Assembly (NCBI GenBank): GCA_020199905.1
Contig: JAIVJS010000072.1
Location: forward strand, 1 to 64,000
Length of the DNA stretch: 64,000 nucleotides
Source of the DNA: Acidobacteriota bacterium
GTDB lineage: Bacteria; Acidobacteriota; Thermoanaerobaculia; UBA5066; Gp7-AA6
Reading direction: 5' to 3'
A program made the translations under genes and the position numbers. Position 1 is the stretch's first letter. The number at the start of each line of letters is the position of its first letter. The notes beneath the pieces were generated by a model. That model saw nothing but the letters and a program-made list of their open reading frames with translations, was not told where the DNA came from and did no database searches. Shown piece by piece: positions 8,540 to 17,528 of the stretch.

Positions 8540-9310
8540 CTAGCGCCGGTACGACTCGGGGCGGACGTCCTGGAGGGCGGGAAATCGGGCGCGCATCGCC
8601 GTCACGATCTTCGCATCGACGTCGCATACGAGTACCGCCTCGCCGGGGCCTGCCTCGGCGAGGGTCTCGCCCATTGGATCGATGACCGCGGAGTCGCCCG
8701 CGTACGAGAGTCCGCCCCCCTCTCCCGCGCGGTTCACGCCGATCACGTACGCCTGATTCTCGATCGCACGGGCCCTCAGGAGAGCGCGCCAGTGCTCGCG
8801 CCGGGAATCGGGCCAGTTCGCGATCACCGCGAAGAGATCGGTCTCGCCGGCGGCCAGCCGGAAGGGCTCCGGGAACCTCAGGTCGTAGCAGATCAGCGGG
8901 GTGACGCGGAGGTCTTCGACGGCGGCGGTGACGACCCGCTCGCCGGGGGCGTAGTGCCGGTCTTCGCCTCCGAAGGTGAAGGGATGGATCTTGGCGTACC
9001 GTGTGACAACGCCGCCGGGAGAGACGAGCAGCGCGACGTTTCGAGGGCGCGGCCGTCCCGCCTCGGGAACGCTCGCGAGCATCCAGATTCCGAGCTCCCG
9101 CGCGGTCTCGCGGAGGAACGTCTCGGAAGCTCCGCCCTCCGGCTGCGCGATTCGGTCGGCCGCCATGGAAAAGCCCGTCGAGAACATCTCGGGGAAGATC
9201 GCGAGCCGCGCCCCCCGCGCCGCGGAGTCGCCGGCGAGGCGCTTCGCGCGCCGGTGGTTCTCGGAAACGTCCTCCCACGCGAGGTCCATCTGCACGACCG
9301 CTACGCGCAT
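8540..9310 (-). CDS. Omega-amidase-like carbon-nitrogen hydrolase (nitrilase superfamily)
   Basis: This 256-residue protein has the nitrilase triad: Glu41 in IFPEMF, Lys107 in YAKIHPF and Cys141 in LICYDLRFP. The motifs match Nit2/YafV-type omega-amidases, which hydrolyse alpha-keto acid amides such as 2-oxoglutaramate. The ATG at 9310 overlaps the upstream aminotransferase by ten bases, so the two are translationally coupled. This pairing is the established glutamine transaminase K plus omega-amidase arrangement, also used in methionine salvage. The frame upstream of 9310 is a shadow of the aminotransferase. Confidence 0.9.
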   Translation of the reverse strand: MRVAVVQMDLAWEDVSENHRRAKRLAGDSAARGARLAIFPEMFSTGFSMAADRIAQPEGGASETFLRETARELGIWMLASVPEAGRPRPRNVALLVSPGGVVTRYAKIHPFTFGGEDRHYAPGERVVTAAVEDLRVTPLICYDLRFPEPFRLAAGETDLFAVIANWPDSRREHWRALLRARAIENQAYVIGVNRAGEGGGLSYAGDSAVIDPMGETLAEAGPGEAVLVCDVDAKIVTAMRARFPALQDVRPESYRR

Positions 9311-10458
9311 AGCTGCCCGAGCCTCGCCACCGCCGTCTCGAGCGTGTGGTCTTTCTTGCAGAACGCGAACCGCGCATAGCTCTTTCCCAGCCGCTTGTGG
9401 TCGTAGAACGCGCTCGGCGGGATCGCGGCCACGCCGCACTTCTCGATGAGCATCCGGCAGAATTCGACGTCGTCCTTGAAGCCCAGCGGGCGGAAATCCG
9501 CGCAGACGAAATACGTTCCCGCGGGAGCGTCGACTTCGAAGCCGATCCGTTTCAACTCGCGCACCAGGTAGTCGCGTTTTCCGCGATACGTGTCGCGGAG
9601 AAGGCTGATGTATTCCGTTCCGAGAGAGAGGGCGACGGCCGCGGCATGCTGGAGCGGAGTGGCGGTCGCGAACGTGACGAACTGGTGAGCCGCTCGGACC
9701 GCCTCCGTCAGAGGCGCCGGCGCGGCCGCCCACCCGACCTTCCAGCCGGTCAGCGAGAAGGTCTTTCCGAAGCTCGAGATCGTGATCGTCCTCTCGCGCA
9801 TTCCCGGCAGCGTCGCCATCGGGATGTGCGCCCCGTCGTAAACGAGATGCTCGTACACCTCGTCGGTGATGCAGAGGACGTCCCTGTCCCGGCAGAGCGC
9901 CGCGATCGACTCGAGCTCCTCGCGCGTGAAGACCTTGCCCGACGGATTGTGGGGCGAGTTCACGACGATGGCGCGCGTCTTCGGTCCGAACGCCGCCGCG
10001 AGCGCGTCCGGGTCGAACCTCCAGGCCGGCGCGTGAAGGGTCACGATCCGCGGCCGCGCTCCCGCCATCCGCACGCACGCCTTGTACGAGTCGTAATAGG
10101 GCTCGAACAGGATGACCTCGTCGCCGGGGCCGCAGGTTCCGGCGATCGCGTCGAAGATCGCCTCCGTGGCCCCGGACGTCACGGTCCATTCCTCGCCCTC
10201 CGCGTAGTCGAGCCCGTAGTCCCGCCGGTACCGGGCCGCGAGAGCCGAATGGAGATCGGGAAGGCCCGTCCCGCGGGCGTACTGGCCGCGGCCGTCGCGG
10301 ATCGCGGCGATCGCCGCCTCCTTCACGAACTCCGGGCCGTCGAAGTCGGGAAAGCCCTGCGCCAGGTTGACCGCCCCGTGCTCGTTGGCGAGGCGTGTCA
10401 TCTCCGAGAAGATCGTCGTTCCGAAGCCCTGGAGCCGGCGGGCGACCGGGGAGCGCAT
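9301..10458 (-). CDS. Aminotransferase, glutamine transaminase K / YbdL-like
   Basis: This 385-residue PLP enzyme has Lys232 in SSFGKTFSLTGWK, the SPHNPSGK motif at residues 168-175 and ITDEVYEH near 197-204. It looks like the kynurenine/methionine aminotransferase (YbdL) group, which takes glutamine or methionine with an alpha-keto acid. Its stop overlaps the omega-amidase start, so 2-oxoglutaramate made here would be cleaved by the partner. A role in returning 4-methylthio-2-oxobutyrate to methionine is plausible because mtnA is also in the window. TATGAT sits six bases before the ATG with no Shine-Dalgarno, suggesting a leaderless message. Confidence 0.88.
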   Translation of the reverse strand: MRSPVARRLQGFGTTIFSEMTRLANEHGAVNLAQGFPDFDGPEFVKEAAIAAIRDGRGQYARGTGLPDLHSALAARYRRDYGLDYAEGEEWTVTSGATEAIFDAIAGTCGPGDEVILFEPYYDSYKACVRMAGARPRIVTLHAPAWRFDPDALAAAFGPKTRAIVVNSPHNPSGKVFTREELESIAALCRDRDVLCITDEVYEHLVYDGAHIPMATLPGMRERTITISSFGKTFSLTGWKVGWAAAPAPLTEAVRAAHQFVTFATATPLQHAAAVALSLGTEYISLLRDTYRGKRDYLVRELKRIGFEVDAPAGTYFVCADFRPLGFKDDVEFCRMLIEKCGVAAIPPSAFYDHKRLGKSYARFAFCKKDHTLETAVARLGQLCA

Positions 10459-10464
10459 GGGCAG

Positions 10465-10470
10465 ATCATA
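10465..10470 (-). promoter_or_regulatory. Possible leaderless -10 box
   Basis: TATGAT on the minus strand lies six bases before the ATG at 10458, with no Shine-Dalgarno. Its last bases are shared with the adjoining heptad array, so array and promoter overlap. Confidence 0.4.
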
Positions 10471-10626
10471 GCTGTCAGCTTTCAGCTCACAGCTCGTGAC
10501 GGCGCCACGCTTTGGCCCTGAACCCAGAGACGTCCTGGGTCCCTATTTCAAATCCGGGTAATCTGTCGCCCGACCGAATGCCACCGTGGTTTCTGCCAGG
10601 AGCTGACAGCTCAGAGCTGTCGATCG
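10466..10626 (+). repeat. Inverted heptad element (AGCTGAC type)
   Basis: The left arm at 10466-10500 has five units: tcatagc, tgtcagc, tttcagc, tcacagc, tcgtgac. The right arm at 10599-10626 has ggagctg, acagctc, agagctg, tcgatcg, which is largely complementary. The two arms flank about 98 bases of unique sequence. The element fills the spacer between the divergent aminotransferase and trxB genes. Confidence 0.65.
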
Positions 10627-10635
10627 AAAGCACTT

Positions 10636-11583
10636 ATGCCATCGACCAAACTCCACTACCGCGTCGCGATCATCGGGTCCGGACCCGCCGGCTGGACGGC
10701 CGCGCTTTATGCTTCCCGGGCCGATCTCGAGCCCGTCGTCTTCGAGGGGCCGCAGCCGGGCGGGCAGCTCACGATCACCACGGAAGTCGAGAACTACCCG
10801 GGGTTCCGCCACGGGATCCAGGGCCCCGAGATGATGGAGATCTTCCGCGATCAGGCGGTGCGATTCGGCACGGAGGTGGTTCTCGACACCGTCGTCGACG
10901 TCGACTTCGAGGCGCGCCCGTTCCGGTTGACCCTGGATGCCGGGGGCAGGCTGACGGCGGACGCGATCATCGTCGCCGCCGGCGCGTCCGCGAAGCTCCT
11001 CGGCATCGACTCGGAGAAGCGCCTGATGGGGCACGGGGTCTCCGCGTGCGCCACCTGCGACGGGTTCTTCTTCAAGGGGAAAGAAGTTCTGGTCGTCGGC
11101 GGAGGCGACACCGCGATGGAGGAAGCCACGTTTCTGACGAAGTTCGCGCCGAAGGTGACGATCGTCCACCGCCGCGAAGAGTTCCGCGCGTCCAAGATCA
11201 TGCTGGACCGCGCCCGGATGAATCCCCGCATCCACTGGAAGTTGAACGCCGCGGTGCACCAGATCCACGGAGAGTCGGGCGGCGTCACGGGCGTGACGCT
11301 CGAGGACACGCGCGACGGCTCGCGCGCCGAGCTCCCCACGCAGGGAGTCTTCATCGCGATCGGCCACGCGCCCAACACCGCGCTGTTCCGCGGGAAGCTC
11401 GCCATGAACGAGGTCGGCTACCTCCTCGTGCAGCATCCGACGACGCGCACCTCCGTGGAGGGGGTCTTCGCGGCGGGGGACGTCGCCGACCCGATCTACC
11501 GTCAGGCAGTCTCCGCCGCCGGCGAGGGCTGCAAGGCGGCGATCGATGCGGAACGGTGGCTCCAGTCCAGGGGAATCCACTGA
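10636..11583 (+). CDS. trxB: Thioredoxin reductase
   Basis: This 315-residue FAD/NADPH flavoenzyme reduces thioredoxin in the cytoplasm. The FAD-binding GSGPAGW motif is at residues 14-20, followed by the [17 protein letters not shown] signature. The redox pair is Cys138-A-T-Cys141, and the NADPH-binding [12 protein letters not shown] lies near residue 150. [12 protein letters not shown] near the C-terminus is the second FAD motif. The length is normal. The ATG at 10636 follows directly on the heptad element, with no strong Shine-Dalgarno. Confidence 0.95.
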   Translation: MPSTKLHYRVAIIGSGPAGWTAALYASRADLEPVVFEGPQPGGQLTITTEVENYPGFRHGIQGPEMMEIFRDQAVRFGTEVVLDTVVDVDFEARPFRLTLDAGGRLTADAIIVAAGASAKLLGIDSEKRLMGHGVSACATCDGFFFKGKEVLVVGGGDTAMEEATFLTKFAPKVTIVHRREEFRASKIMLDRARMNPRIHWKLNAAVHQIHGESGGVTGVTLEDTRDGSRAELPTQGVFIAIGHAPNTALFRGKLAMNEVGYLLVQHPTTRTSVEGVFAAGDVADPIYRQAVSAAGEGCKAAIDAERWLQSRGIH

Positions 11584-11584
11584 G

Positions 11585-11707
11585 TTGACCTCGCCCGGGA
11601 GAGATCCGCGCGGCACGTCTCTCGGCTCCCTCGTTCTTTACGTCCTCGGATTCATGGGCGCGCTCGCCGCCCTCGCCTTCCTGGCCGCCTGGCTGCTCCG
11701 GCGATGA
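11585..11707 (+). CDS. Possible 40-residue single-helix membrane peptide
   Basis: A small frame runs from TTG at 11585 to TGA at 11707, starting one base after the trxB stop. It encodes a polar start (MTSPGRDPRG) and then one hydrophobic helix rich in Leu, Ala and Phe, ending LLRR. AGGGG about 14 bases upstream could serve as ribosome site. I do not recognise it and it may be chance, but the helix-plus-basic-tail shape is typical of small membrane peptides. Confidence 0.35.
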   Translation: MTSPGRDPRGTSLGSLVLYVLGFMGALAALAFLAAWLLRR

Positions 11708-11726
11708 AGGGCGAGCGGCGCGGTCG

Positions 11727-11761
11727 GACTGACGACTGAGAACCGACGACTGAAAACTCTT
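11727..11761 (+). repeat. Heptad repeat array (GACTGAG type)
   Basis: Units read gactgac, gactgag, aaccgac, gactgaa, aactctt, with strict seven-base period. The array covers the place where the following MFS gene should start, and its last part appears to be translated. Confidence 0.6.
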
Positions 11762-12997
11762 CCCAATCCCTGGCGCGGCCTCTCGGGACTTCCGCGCGAG
11801 ATCTGGATCCTGTGCTTTGCGAGCCTGGTGAACAAGGCCGGCACGATGGTGCTGCCTTTCTTCGTGCTCTACCTGACGCGCGAGAAGGGATTTTCCGCGG
11901 CGGAGGCGGGCTTCTTCGTGCTGCTCTACGGCGCCGGCTCTCTCGTCGCGTCCCCGCTGGCGGGACGCCTCGCCGATCGGCTCGGCCCGATCGTCATCAT
12001 GCGCGCGTCGTTGCTTCTCTCGGGCGCCATCCTCCTCGTCTTTCCCTTCGCCCGAGGCGGCATTGCGATCGGGGCGATGACCCTCGTCCTCTCCATGACG
12101 GCGGAATCGTTTCGCCCGGCCAACATGACGATATTCGGCGACCTCGTCGCGCCCGGAATGCGGAAGGCCTCGTTCGCGGTCAACCGTCTCGCCGTCAACC
12201 TGGGGATGAGCATCGGCCCCGCGCTGGGAGGGCTGCTCGCGACCCTCTCCTTCCGCTGGCTGTTTCTCGTGGACGGCATCACGTCCCTCGCGGCGGGCTC
12301 CATCCTCGTCCTCGCCGCGTTTCCTCCCCACCGGCGCACCGGAGAGTCGGGGCCCGTTGGCGATGCGCTCGCCGACCTGGCGTTCGGCGGAGGAGCGCAC
12401 CGCGACCGCCGACTGCTCCTGTTTCTCGCGGCGTTTTTTCCCGTCATGTTCGTGTTCTTCCAGCACATCTCGAGCATGCCGCTCTTTCTCGTACAGAACC
12501 TCGGGCTCTCGGCGGCCGTGTACGGGCTTCTCTTCACGGTGAACACCCTGATGATCGTCGCGATCGAGGTGCCCGTGAATCTCGCCACGGCCGCGTGGCC
12601 GCATCGCCGGACGCTGTCCCTCGGGGCGCTTCTCTGCGGGCTCGGCTTCGGCTCGCTCGCGTTCGCCTGGAATGTCTGGAGCGTCGCCGCGACCGTCGTC
12701 GTCTGGACCTTCGGCGAAATGCTCCTCTTTCCCGGGATGGCCGACTATCTGACGTCGATCGCGCCCGCGCGCCGCCGCGGTGAGTACATGGGGCTCGCGC
12801 AGATGACGATGGGACTGGCGTTCACGGTCGGGCCGTGGGGCGGGCTTCACCTGCTGGGACGCTTCGGCGGCCGGACGCTGTGGCTGACGATGCTCGCGTT
12901 CGGAGTCGCGTCCTCGGCGATGCTGGCGGTGGTGGTGTCGAACCGCGCGAATGGACCCGCGCCCTCAATCTCGCCGTCAGGCGTTCCAGAATCCTAG
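11750..12997 (+). CDS. MFS transporter, start codon unclear
   Basis: The product is a 12-helix MFS permease with the loop LAGRLADRLGP after helix 2. The first conventional start, GTG at 11828, would cut off half of helix 1. The frame is open upstream to 11708 and encodes KTLPNPWRGLSGLPREIWIL, which looks like the native N-terminus, but it holds no ATG, GTG or TTG there. CTG at 11750, inside the heptad array, is the nearest candidate and is used here. Either CTG is the start or the array replaced the original start. The stop overlaps the convergent deacylase gene by four bases. The substrate is unknown. Confidence 0.8.
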   Translation: MKTLPNPWRGLSGLPREIWILCFASLVNKAGTMVLPFFVLYLTREKGFSAAEAGFFVLLYGAGSLVASPLAGRLADRLGPIVIMRASLLLSGAILLVFPFARGGIAIGAMTLVLSMTAESFRPANMTIFGDLVAPGMRKASFAVNRLAVNLGMSIGPALGGLLATLSFRWLFLVDGITSLAAGSILVLAAFPPHRRTGESGPVGDALADLAFGGGAHRDRRLLLFLAAFFPVMFVFFQHISSMPLFLVQNLGLSAAVYGLLFTVNTLMIVAIEVPVNLATAAWPHRRTLSLGALLCGLGFGSLAFAWNVWSVAATVVVWTFGEMLLFPGMADYLTSIAPARRRGEYMGLAQMTMGLAFTVGPWGGLHLLGRFGGRTLWLTMLAFGVASSAMLAVVVSNRANGPAPSISPSGVPES

Positions 12998-14055
12998 GGG
13001 ACTGGACGGGACGAGATCGTGCCGATGTTCGCCACCGTGTCGCCGCGCTTCATCGACGGGACGGCGCAGATGTAGAGGACGACTCCGGCGGCAGGCGACC
13101 GCGGCTGCGAAAGGACCGCGCCGAAGAAGTCCGTCACCGTGCCGAGCTTCATGCCCTGCTCGACGTATGTCCCTCGGCGCACGAGCGGCCGAAAGAACCC
13201 GCCGCTCTCCGACGCCACCGTTCTCACGCCGTCGATCCAGACCGGGCGGTCGACCTTTCCGGGAGCGCCGGCGATCATCTTGAAGAGACGCATGACGCTC
13301 AGGCATCCCCGGACGAGGGCGTCGACGTCGTCCGTTTCGACCGTGCCGGCCGAGCCCGCCTCCGCCGTGATCGACGCCTTGCCGCGGGTCGTCGCGGTGT
13401 TCTCGAGATACCGCGACGCGGCGGGATCGCGCGGCCGGTCGGTCGAGACGATGATGTGGTCGAGGCCGAAGGCGAGGACCATGTCGCGGGAGACCGCATC
13501 GACCTTTTCGTTGCCGGTCTTCGTCCAGTAGCTGTAGGGACGCAGGCTCTCGTCGATGTCGCCGCCGTGCAGGTCGATCAGGTGGTCGCATCGGTCGACG
13601 ACTTCGCGCGTGATCGCGAGGGCGGCGCGCTCCGTCTGAGTCCCCTCCGCCCGGCCCGGGTAGAAGCGGTTCATGCTCTTCCCGTCCACGGGATTGACGT
13701 GGAGGACCTTGTGCTCGAAGGAGGCGACGTTGACGAGCGGGACGAGGATGACCGTCCCCGTCAGGTCCGCGGCGTCCAGCCGCTCCGCGAGTCTCCCGAC
13801 GGCGGCGATGGACGCGTACTCGGTGCCGTGCGCGCCCGAGACGACGGCGAGCACCGGACCCGGCCATGCGCCGTGAAACACCATGACGGGTATGCGGGTG
13901 CCGGCGTCGGAACCGGCGGGCACCTCGATGAACCCGTTGGCGCGATGGCCGCGGCCGGCACTCGCCGTTCCGACCGTGAAGGGAGAGTTGTCCTGGGCCG
14001 CGGCGGACATCGCGGCGGCGGCGAACGCGACGGCCGCCAGAAGGGATCGCGTCAT
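12994..14055 (-). CDS. Exported succinylglutamate desuccinylase/aspartoacylase-type metalloprotein
   Basis: This 353-residue protein has a signal peptide (LLAAVAFAAAAMSAAA) and then an M14/AstE-AspA fold. The zinc ligands look like His and Glu in SGAHGTEYAS and a later His in LIDLHGGD, and the catalytic Glu is probably in ITAEAGSAG. Family members remove acyl groups or act as carboxypeptidases. Export to the periplasm is unusual for true AstE/AspA enzymes, so the substrate is open. Its ATG overlaps the TPR-gene stop (ATGA, four bases), so the two are coupled. Confidence 0.8.
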   Translation of the reverse strand: MTRSLLAAVAFAAAAMSAAAQDNSPFTVGTASAGRGHRANGFIEVPAGSDAGTRIPVMVFHGAWPGPVLAVVSGAHGTEYASIAAVGRLAERLDAADLTGTVILVPLVNVASFEHKVLHVNPVDGKSMNRFYPGRAEGTQTERAALAITREVVDRCDHLIDLHGGDIDESLRPYSYWTKTGNEKVDAVSRDMVLAFGLDHIIVSTDRPRDPAASRYLENTATTRGKASITAEAGSAGTVETDDVDALVRGCLSVMRLFKMIAGAPGKVDRPVWIDGVRTVASESGGFFRPLVRRGTYVEQGMKLGTVTDFFGAVLSQPRSPAAGVVLYICAVPSMKRGDTVANIGTISSRPVP

Positions 14056-15641
14056 CGGACCTCTCCTGCCGGAGAAAACCCCGGACGGGGAGGGTCGGCT
14101 TCGCAGCGGTTCGCCTCGAGCCTTTTGAGCGCGGCCTCGGCGGCGGGGGCGTTCTTCGCCGCGGAGGCGGCGCGCACGAGGCCCGCGAGCGAGAGCGACC
14201 GGCCCGGGGCGTGCGAGAGCGCGGACTCGAACTCCTTCTGAGCGTCCGCCGGCCGCCCCTGCGCCGCGAGCAGCTCGCCGAGGAGCTCATGGGCGGGCTT
14301 GATCACCAGCGGGGGGCCGAACTCGAACCTCAGCGCGTCTTCGGCCGCCGCGGCGTCTTTCGCGCGCGCGAGCGCCGCGGCCGTCCGGCCCTTCTGGAGC
14401 AGGGACAGCGCTTCGAGCTGTTGACGCATCACCGCCGCCACGGACGCGTTGCCTCCGAGCCCGTACCCTCCCATCCCGCCGCCGTGCGCGTGCCCCTCGC
14501 CCGCGCCGGACGCCGCGGCTCCGGCCTCCCCCGTCAGAGAAGACAGCGCGGACGCGATCCCGCCGGCGTCTCCCCGTTTCCAGGCGCAGAATCCCGAGAG
14601 AAAGAGATCGCGGGGCGCCTTCCCGTCGATGGCGGGCGAATCCTTCGCGCATCCCGTTTCGACCGCATAGGCGGCCCGCATCGTCGAGAGACTGCCAAGG
14701 GCGCGGTCCGAGCCGCTCTTCTTCGCGTCCTCCTCCATCACGGCGAGAAGTCGGCGGGCTTCCACGAACCGCCCCTGCTGGAGCCGCGCGTAGAGCAGCC
14801 ATTGCAGCGCATGGAAGTTGCGCTCATCGACGCCGAGGCTCTTGCGGCGAACCCGCGCATCCGCGGCCGCCCAGGACGCCTCGTTGGACGCGACGACATC
14901 GTCCCACATTCCGGACGCGAGAAAGATGTGCGACGGCATGTGAAGAGCGTGCGCCGCCGCCGGAGCGATCTTCGCGTACACGCGGGCCGGGCGCAGGCCG
15001 AGCGGGGCATGCACGGGATCGTCGTAGGAATGGATCAGGTAGTGGACCGCCCCGGGATGAAGAGGATTCTTCGCGAACACCTCTTCTGCGAGCGCGGCGG
15101 CCTTCATGTAGACCGCGAAGTCGCGGTCGGGCTGCGACGTGCCGAGAAGCGCGAGCGCGTAGAAGCTCTCTGCCTCGAGGTCGTCGGGAAAGCCCTCGTG
15201 CAGCCGCTGCATCGCCGCGCAGTACGCGAGTTCCCGGTCGTGCTTCTCCCCCTCTTCATAGAGAGTTTCGACCGCGTCGAGGTAGGCCAGTTCGCGCGGC
15301 GTCGGCGCCTTCGCCCGCCGCGCGTCTCGTGTCGCGCCGAGCTTCGCCAGGACCAGTCGCGCTTTCGCCGCGTCGCGCTGCAACCAGATGGGGTGGGTGG
15401 CGGTCATCGCCTCGCCCCAGTACGCCATGGCGAAACCGGGCTCGGCCGCCTGCGCGGCGCGGAACTCCTCCGCGGCGTCGTCGTACTCGAAGCTGTGCAG
15501 CAGGAGAACGCCCCGGACGAACCTTTCCTGTGCGGCCGGGGAGCCGGAGGTCGGGAAATCGATCCGGCCGAGATCCCCGGTGTCCGCGGCGAGTCCTCCG
15601 GCGAGGACGAACAGCGCGGCCGCAATCCATCGAATCCGCAT
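14052..15641 (-). CDS. Exported TPR-type repeat protein
   Basis: The ATG at 15641 follows a GGAGGAG and gives a signal peptide (IAAALFVLAGGLAA). The mature ~510 residues are helical with tetratricopeptide-like repeats: FVRGVLLLHSFEYDDAAEEF at about 42-61, and LLAAQGRPADAQKEFESAL near the end. The middle has a conserved His-rich stretch (HPGAVHYLIHSYDDPVH, then HALHMPSHIF). I have seen that stretch in TPR proteins of Acidobacteria and similar phyla, where its role is unknown. A Gly/His-rich linker (GEGHAHGGGMGGYG) comes near residue 400. It is coupled to the downstream deacylase-type gene. Confidence 0.78.
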   Translation of the reverse strand: MRIRWIAAALFVLAGGLAADTGDLGRIDFPTSGSPAAQERFVRGVLLLHSFEYDDAAEEFRAAQAAEPGFAMAYWGEAMTATHPIWLQRDAAKARLVLAKLGATRDARRAKAPTPRELAYLDAVETLYEEGEKHDRELAYCAAMQRLHEGFPDDLEAESFYALALLGTSQPDRDFAVYMKAAALAEEVFAKNPLHPGAVHYLIHSYDDPVHAPLGLRPARVYAKIAPAAAHALHMPSHIFLASGMWDDVVASNEASWAAADARVRRKSLGVDERNFHALQWLLYARLQQGRFVEARRLLAVMEEDAKKSGSDRALGSLSTMRAAYAVETGCAKDSPAIDGKAPRDLFLSGFCAWKRGDAGGIASALSSLTGEAGAAASGAGEGHAHGGGMGGYGLGGNASVAAVMRQQLEALSLLQKGRTAAALARAKDAAAAEDALRFEFGPPLVIKPAHELLGELLAAQGRPADAQKEFESALSHAPGRSLSLAGLVRAASAAKNAPAAEAALKRLEANRCEADPPRPGFSPAGEVR

Positions 15642-15744
15642 GACTCCTCCGCTCGGGAAAGCGCCATCGTACTCCGGCCCGGACGGCCGCTTCCTGCTCT
15701 GGAATGCCGGCGCCGCGTCGGGCGTTGCGCCTGACGGGAAACCC

Positions 15745-16350
15745 ATGAAACCGCGGACCCTCCCTCTCGTGACCCTTGCGTGCTCCGCGCTTCTTGCCGC
15801 GTCTTTCGCCCGCGGAGACCGCTTCTGGGCCCTGCAGGTGAGGGGTGGCGCCGTGGTGCTCTCGCTCGACCCGCCGGAGGAGCGCGGCGCGATGCTCGTC
15901 TTTCACCGCGCGCCGGAGGGGACGTTTTCGAGCCTGCGCGCCGACAGCGTCGAGCGGATCTCGATCGCGAGCGGCCCGGCCAGGAAGCCGCGGCCATCGC
16001 TGGAGGGCCAGGTGTTGATCCTGGGCCACGACCTCGACGCGGACGAACGGGCCCGGCTTTCCCGCGCCCAGGCGGCGCCGCCTCTCCCGCCTCCGGACGG
16101 CTCGTCCGACGACGTCGGCTACGCCTATGCGAACGCCTACGGCCGACCTACCCGGCCCGCCATCCCGCCCGATCGCGTGACGCCGCTCGCGAGGCCGAAC
16201 GGCTTCCCCGTCGTGCCGGGCGCGATCGGCTCCCAGCCGTTGACGATCGGGCCGAACGGATTTCCGATTCTCGGACCCTCCCCGAACCGCCCCCCGGCGC
16301 CCGCGCCGCGCGGCGGGCATGCATTTCACGGGAGACGGCCGGAGCAGTAA
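15745..16350 (+). CDS. Exported hypothetical protein, proline-rich tail
   Basis: This 201-residue protein has a signal peptide (LPLVTLACSALLAASFA). A compact stretch to about residue 95 (WALQVRGGAVVLSLDPPEER) looks like beta structure, and a disordered tail rich in Pro, Gly and Asn follows. The tail repeats NGFP (ARPNGFPVVPG, GPNGFPILGP). It diverges from the TPR gene. I do not recognise a family. Confidence 0.55.
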   Translation: MKPRTLPLVTLACSALLAASFARGDRFWALQVRGGAVVLSLDPPEERGAMLVFHRAPEGTFSSLRADSVERISIASGPARKPRPSLEGQVLILGHDLDADERARLSRAQAAPPLPPPDGSSDDVGYAYANAYGRPTRPAIPPDRVTPLARPNGFPVVPGAIGSQPLTIGPNGFPILGPSPNRPPAPAPRGGHAFHGRRPEQ

Positions 16351-16360
16351 AGGAACCGTC

Positions 16361-16448
16361 GGGAATCGGGAATCGGGATTCGAAAACGAGCCTCTGGCAT
16401 CTTCCTCCCCACCAACGCTCAACGCTGAACACTCAACGCTCGACGATC
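16361..16448 (+). repeat. Heptad arrays (GGGAATC and AACGCTC types)
   Basis: Left part: gggaatc, gggaatc, gggattc at 16361-16381. Right part: aacgctc, aacgctg, aacactc, aacgctc, gacgatc at 16414-16448. Both have period seven but belong to different repeat families, separated by about 32 bases. Confidence 0.65.
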
Positions 16449-16516
16449 CTCGAAGGCCACGGTGAAGTAAAGTTCACCCAGCCCCCACCCGGCAGACCGT
16501 AACGAAAGGAGCTCCG

Positions 16517-17464
16517 ATGTCTTTTTCGATGTCGCGACGCCGGTTCGCCGGCAGTGTCGGCGCGGCGCTCGGCGCCGCCCTGCTTCCCTCGCCTTTCGGC
16601 GCCTCGCGGGCCTCCGCGGCGCCGGCGCGCGGCGAGATGAGCGACCGCATCCTGCTCGACGCGAACGAGAACCCGTACGGACCGTCGGCCTCCGCCCTCG
16701 ACGCGCTCGGACGAGCGGGACGGGCGGCGGGACGCTATCCGGGCGCTCTGGAGGACGAGCTGCGGGCGAAGATCGCGGCCCACCACGGCGTCTCCGAAGA
16801 CCGGATCGTGCTCGGCTGCGGCTCGAGCGACGTCCTGCGCATGGCGGGAACGTCGTTTCTGTCTCCCGGCCGGAGCCTGGTCGCGGCGGAGCCGACCTTC
16901 GAAGCGGTGCTGTCCTACGCCACCGTCCTCATCGACGAGGCGTACCACCACTTCGTGGAGAACCCGGCGTACCGCACGGCGATCGCGATGATCGACCGCC
17001 ATCCGAACGTCGTCGTCGCGCGGACGTTCTCCAAGATCTATGGGATGGCGGGCCTTCGGGTCGGGTACGGCGTCGCGGCCGCCGCCAATGCCGCGACGCT
17101 CAAGGGGCAGGCCTCCTGGGACAACGTCAACCTGGCCGGACTCTCGATCGCGATCGCCAGCCTGAACGACCCCGAGCTCGTTCCGAAGAACCGCCGCCTC
17201 TTGAACGACACGCGGCGCTGGCTCTGCGCGCAGCTCGACCGCGACGGCCGGCGCTACATTCCGTCGGAGACGAATTTCGTCATGATCCACGTCGGAGGCG
17301 ACGTCGCGCCTCTCATCCGCGCTTTCCGCGACCAGCGCATCCAGGTCGGAAGGAAGTTCCCCTCGCTCTCCGACTGGCTGCGCGTCTCGATCGGTACGCG
17401 AGAAGAGACGGCGTCCTTCCTGACCGCGCTGCAGAAGATCGTTCCGAAGCGCGCCGCCGCCTGA
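16517..17464 (+). CDS. Tat-exported histidinol-phosphate aminotransferase-like protein with an internal segment missing
   Basis: The product starts with a twin-arginine signal, SRRRFAGSVGAALGAALLP, followed by LLDANENPYGPS, the HisC-type N-terminus. The PLP lysine is Lys173 in RTFSKIYGMAGLRVGYG. After FEAVLSYA at residue 135 the sequence jumps straight to TVLIDEAYHHF. In the family about 70 residues lie between these points, including the CNPNNPTG motif that contacts PLP. The gene is 315 residues where about 370-385 is normal, and the frame is kept, so an in-frame loss of about 200 bases is likely, near 16922. AAAGGAG precedes the ATG. Activity is doubtful if the deletion is real. Confidence 0.85.
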   Translation: MSFSMSRRRFAGSVGAALGAALLPSPFGASRASAAPARGEMSDRILLDANENPYGPSASALDALGRAGRAAGRYPGALEDELRAKIAAHHGVSEDRIVLGCGSSDVLRMAGTSFLSPGRSLVAAEPTFEAVLSYATVLIDEAYHHFVENPAYRTAIAMIDRHPNVVVARTFSKIYGMAGLRVGYGVAAAANAATLKGQASWDNVNLAGLSIAIASLNDPELVPKNRRLLNDTRRWLCAQLDRDGRRYIPSETNFVMIHVGGDVAPLIRAFRDQRIQVGRKFPSLSDWLRVSIGTREETASFLTALQKIVPKRAAA

Positions 17465-17528
17465 CCCGCGGCGGAACGCGCGCAGCACGGAAAGGACCCC
17501 GCGTCGTTTGCGACGAGGAAGCGCCCCG

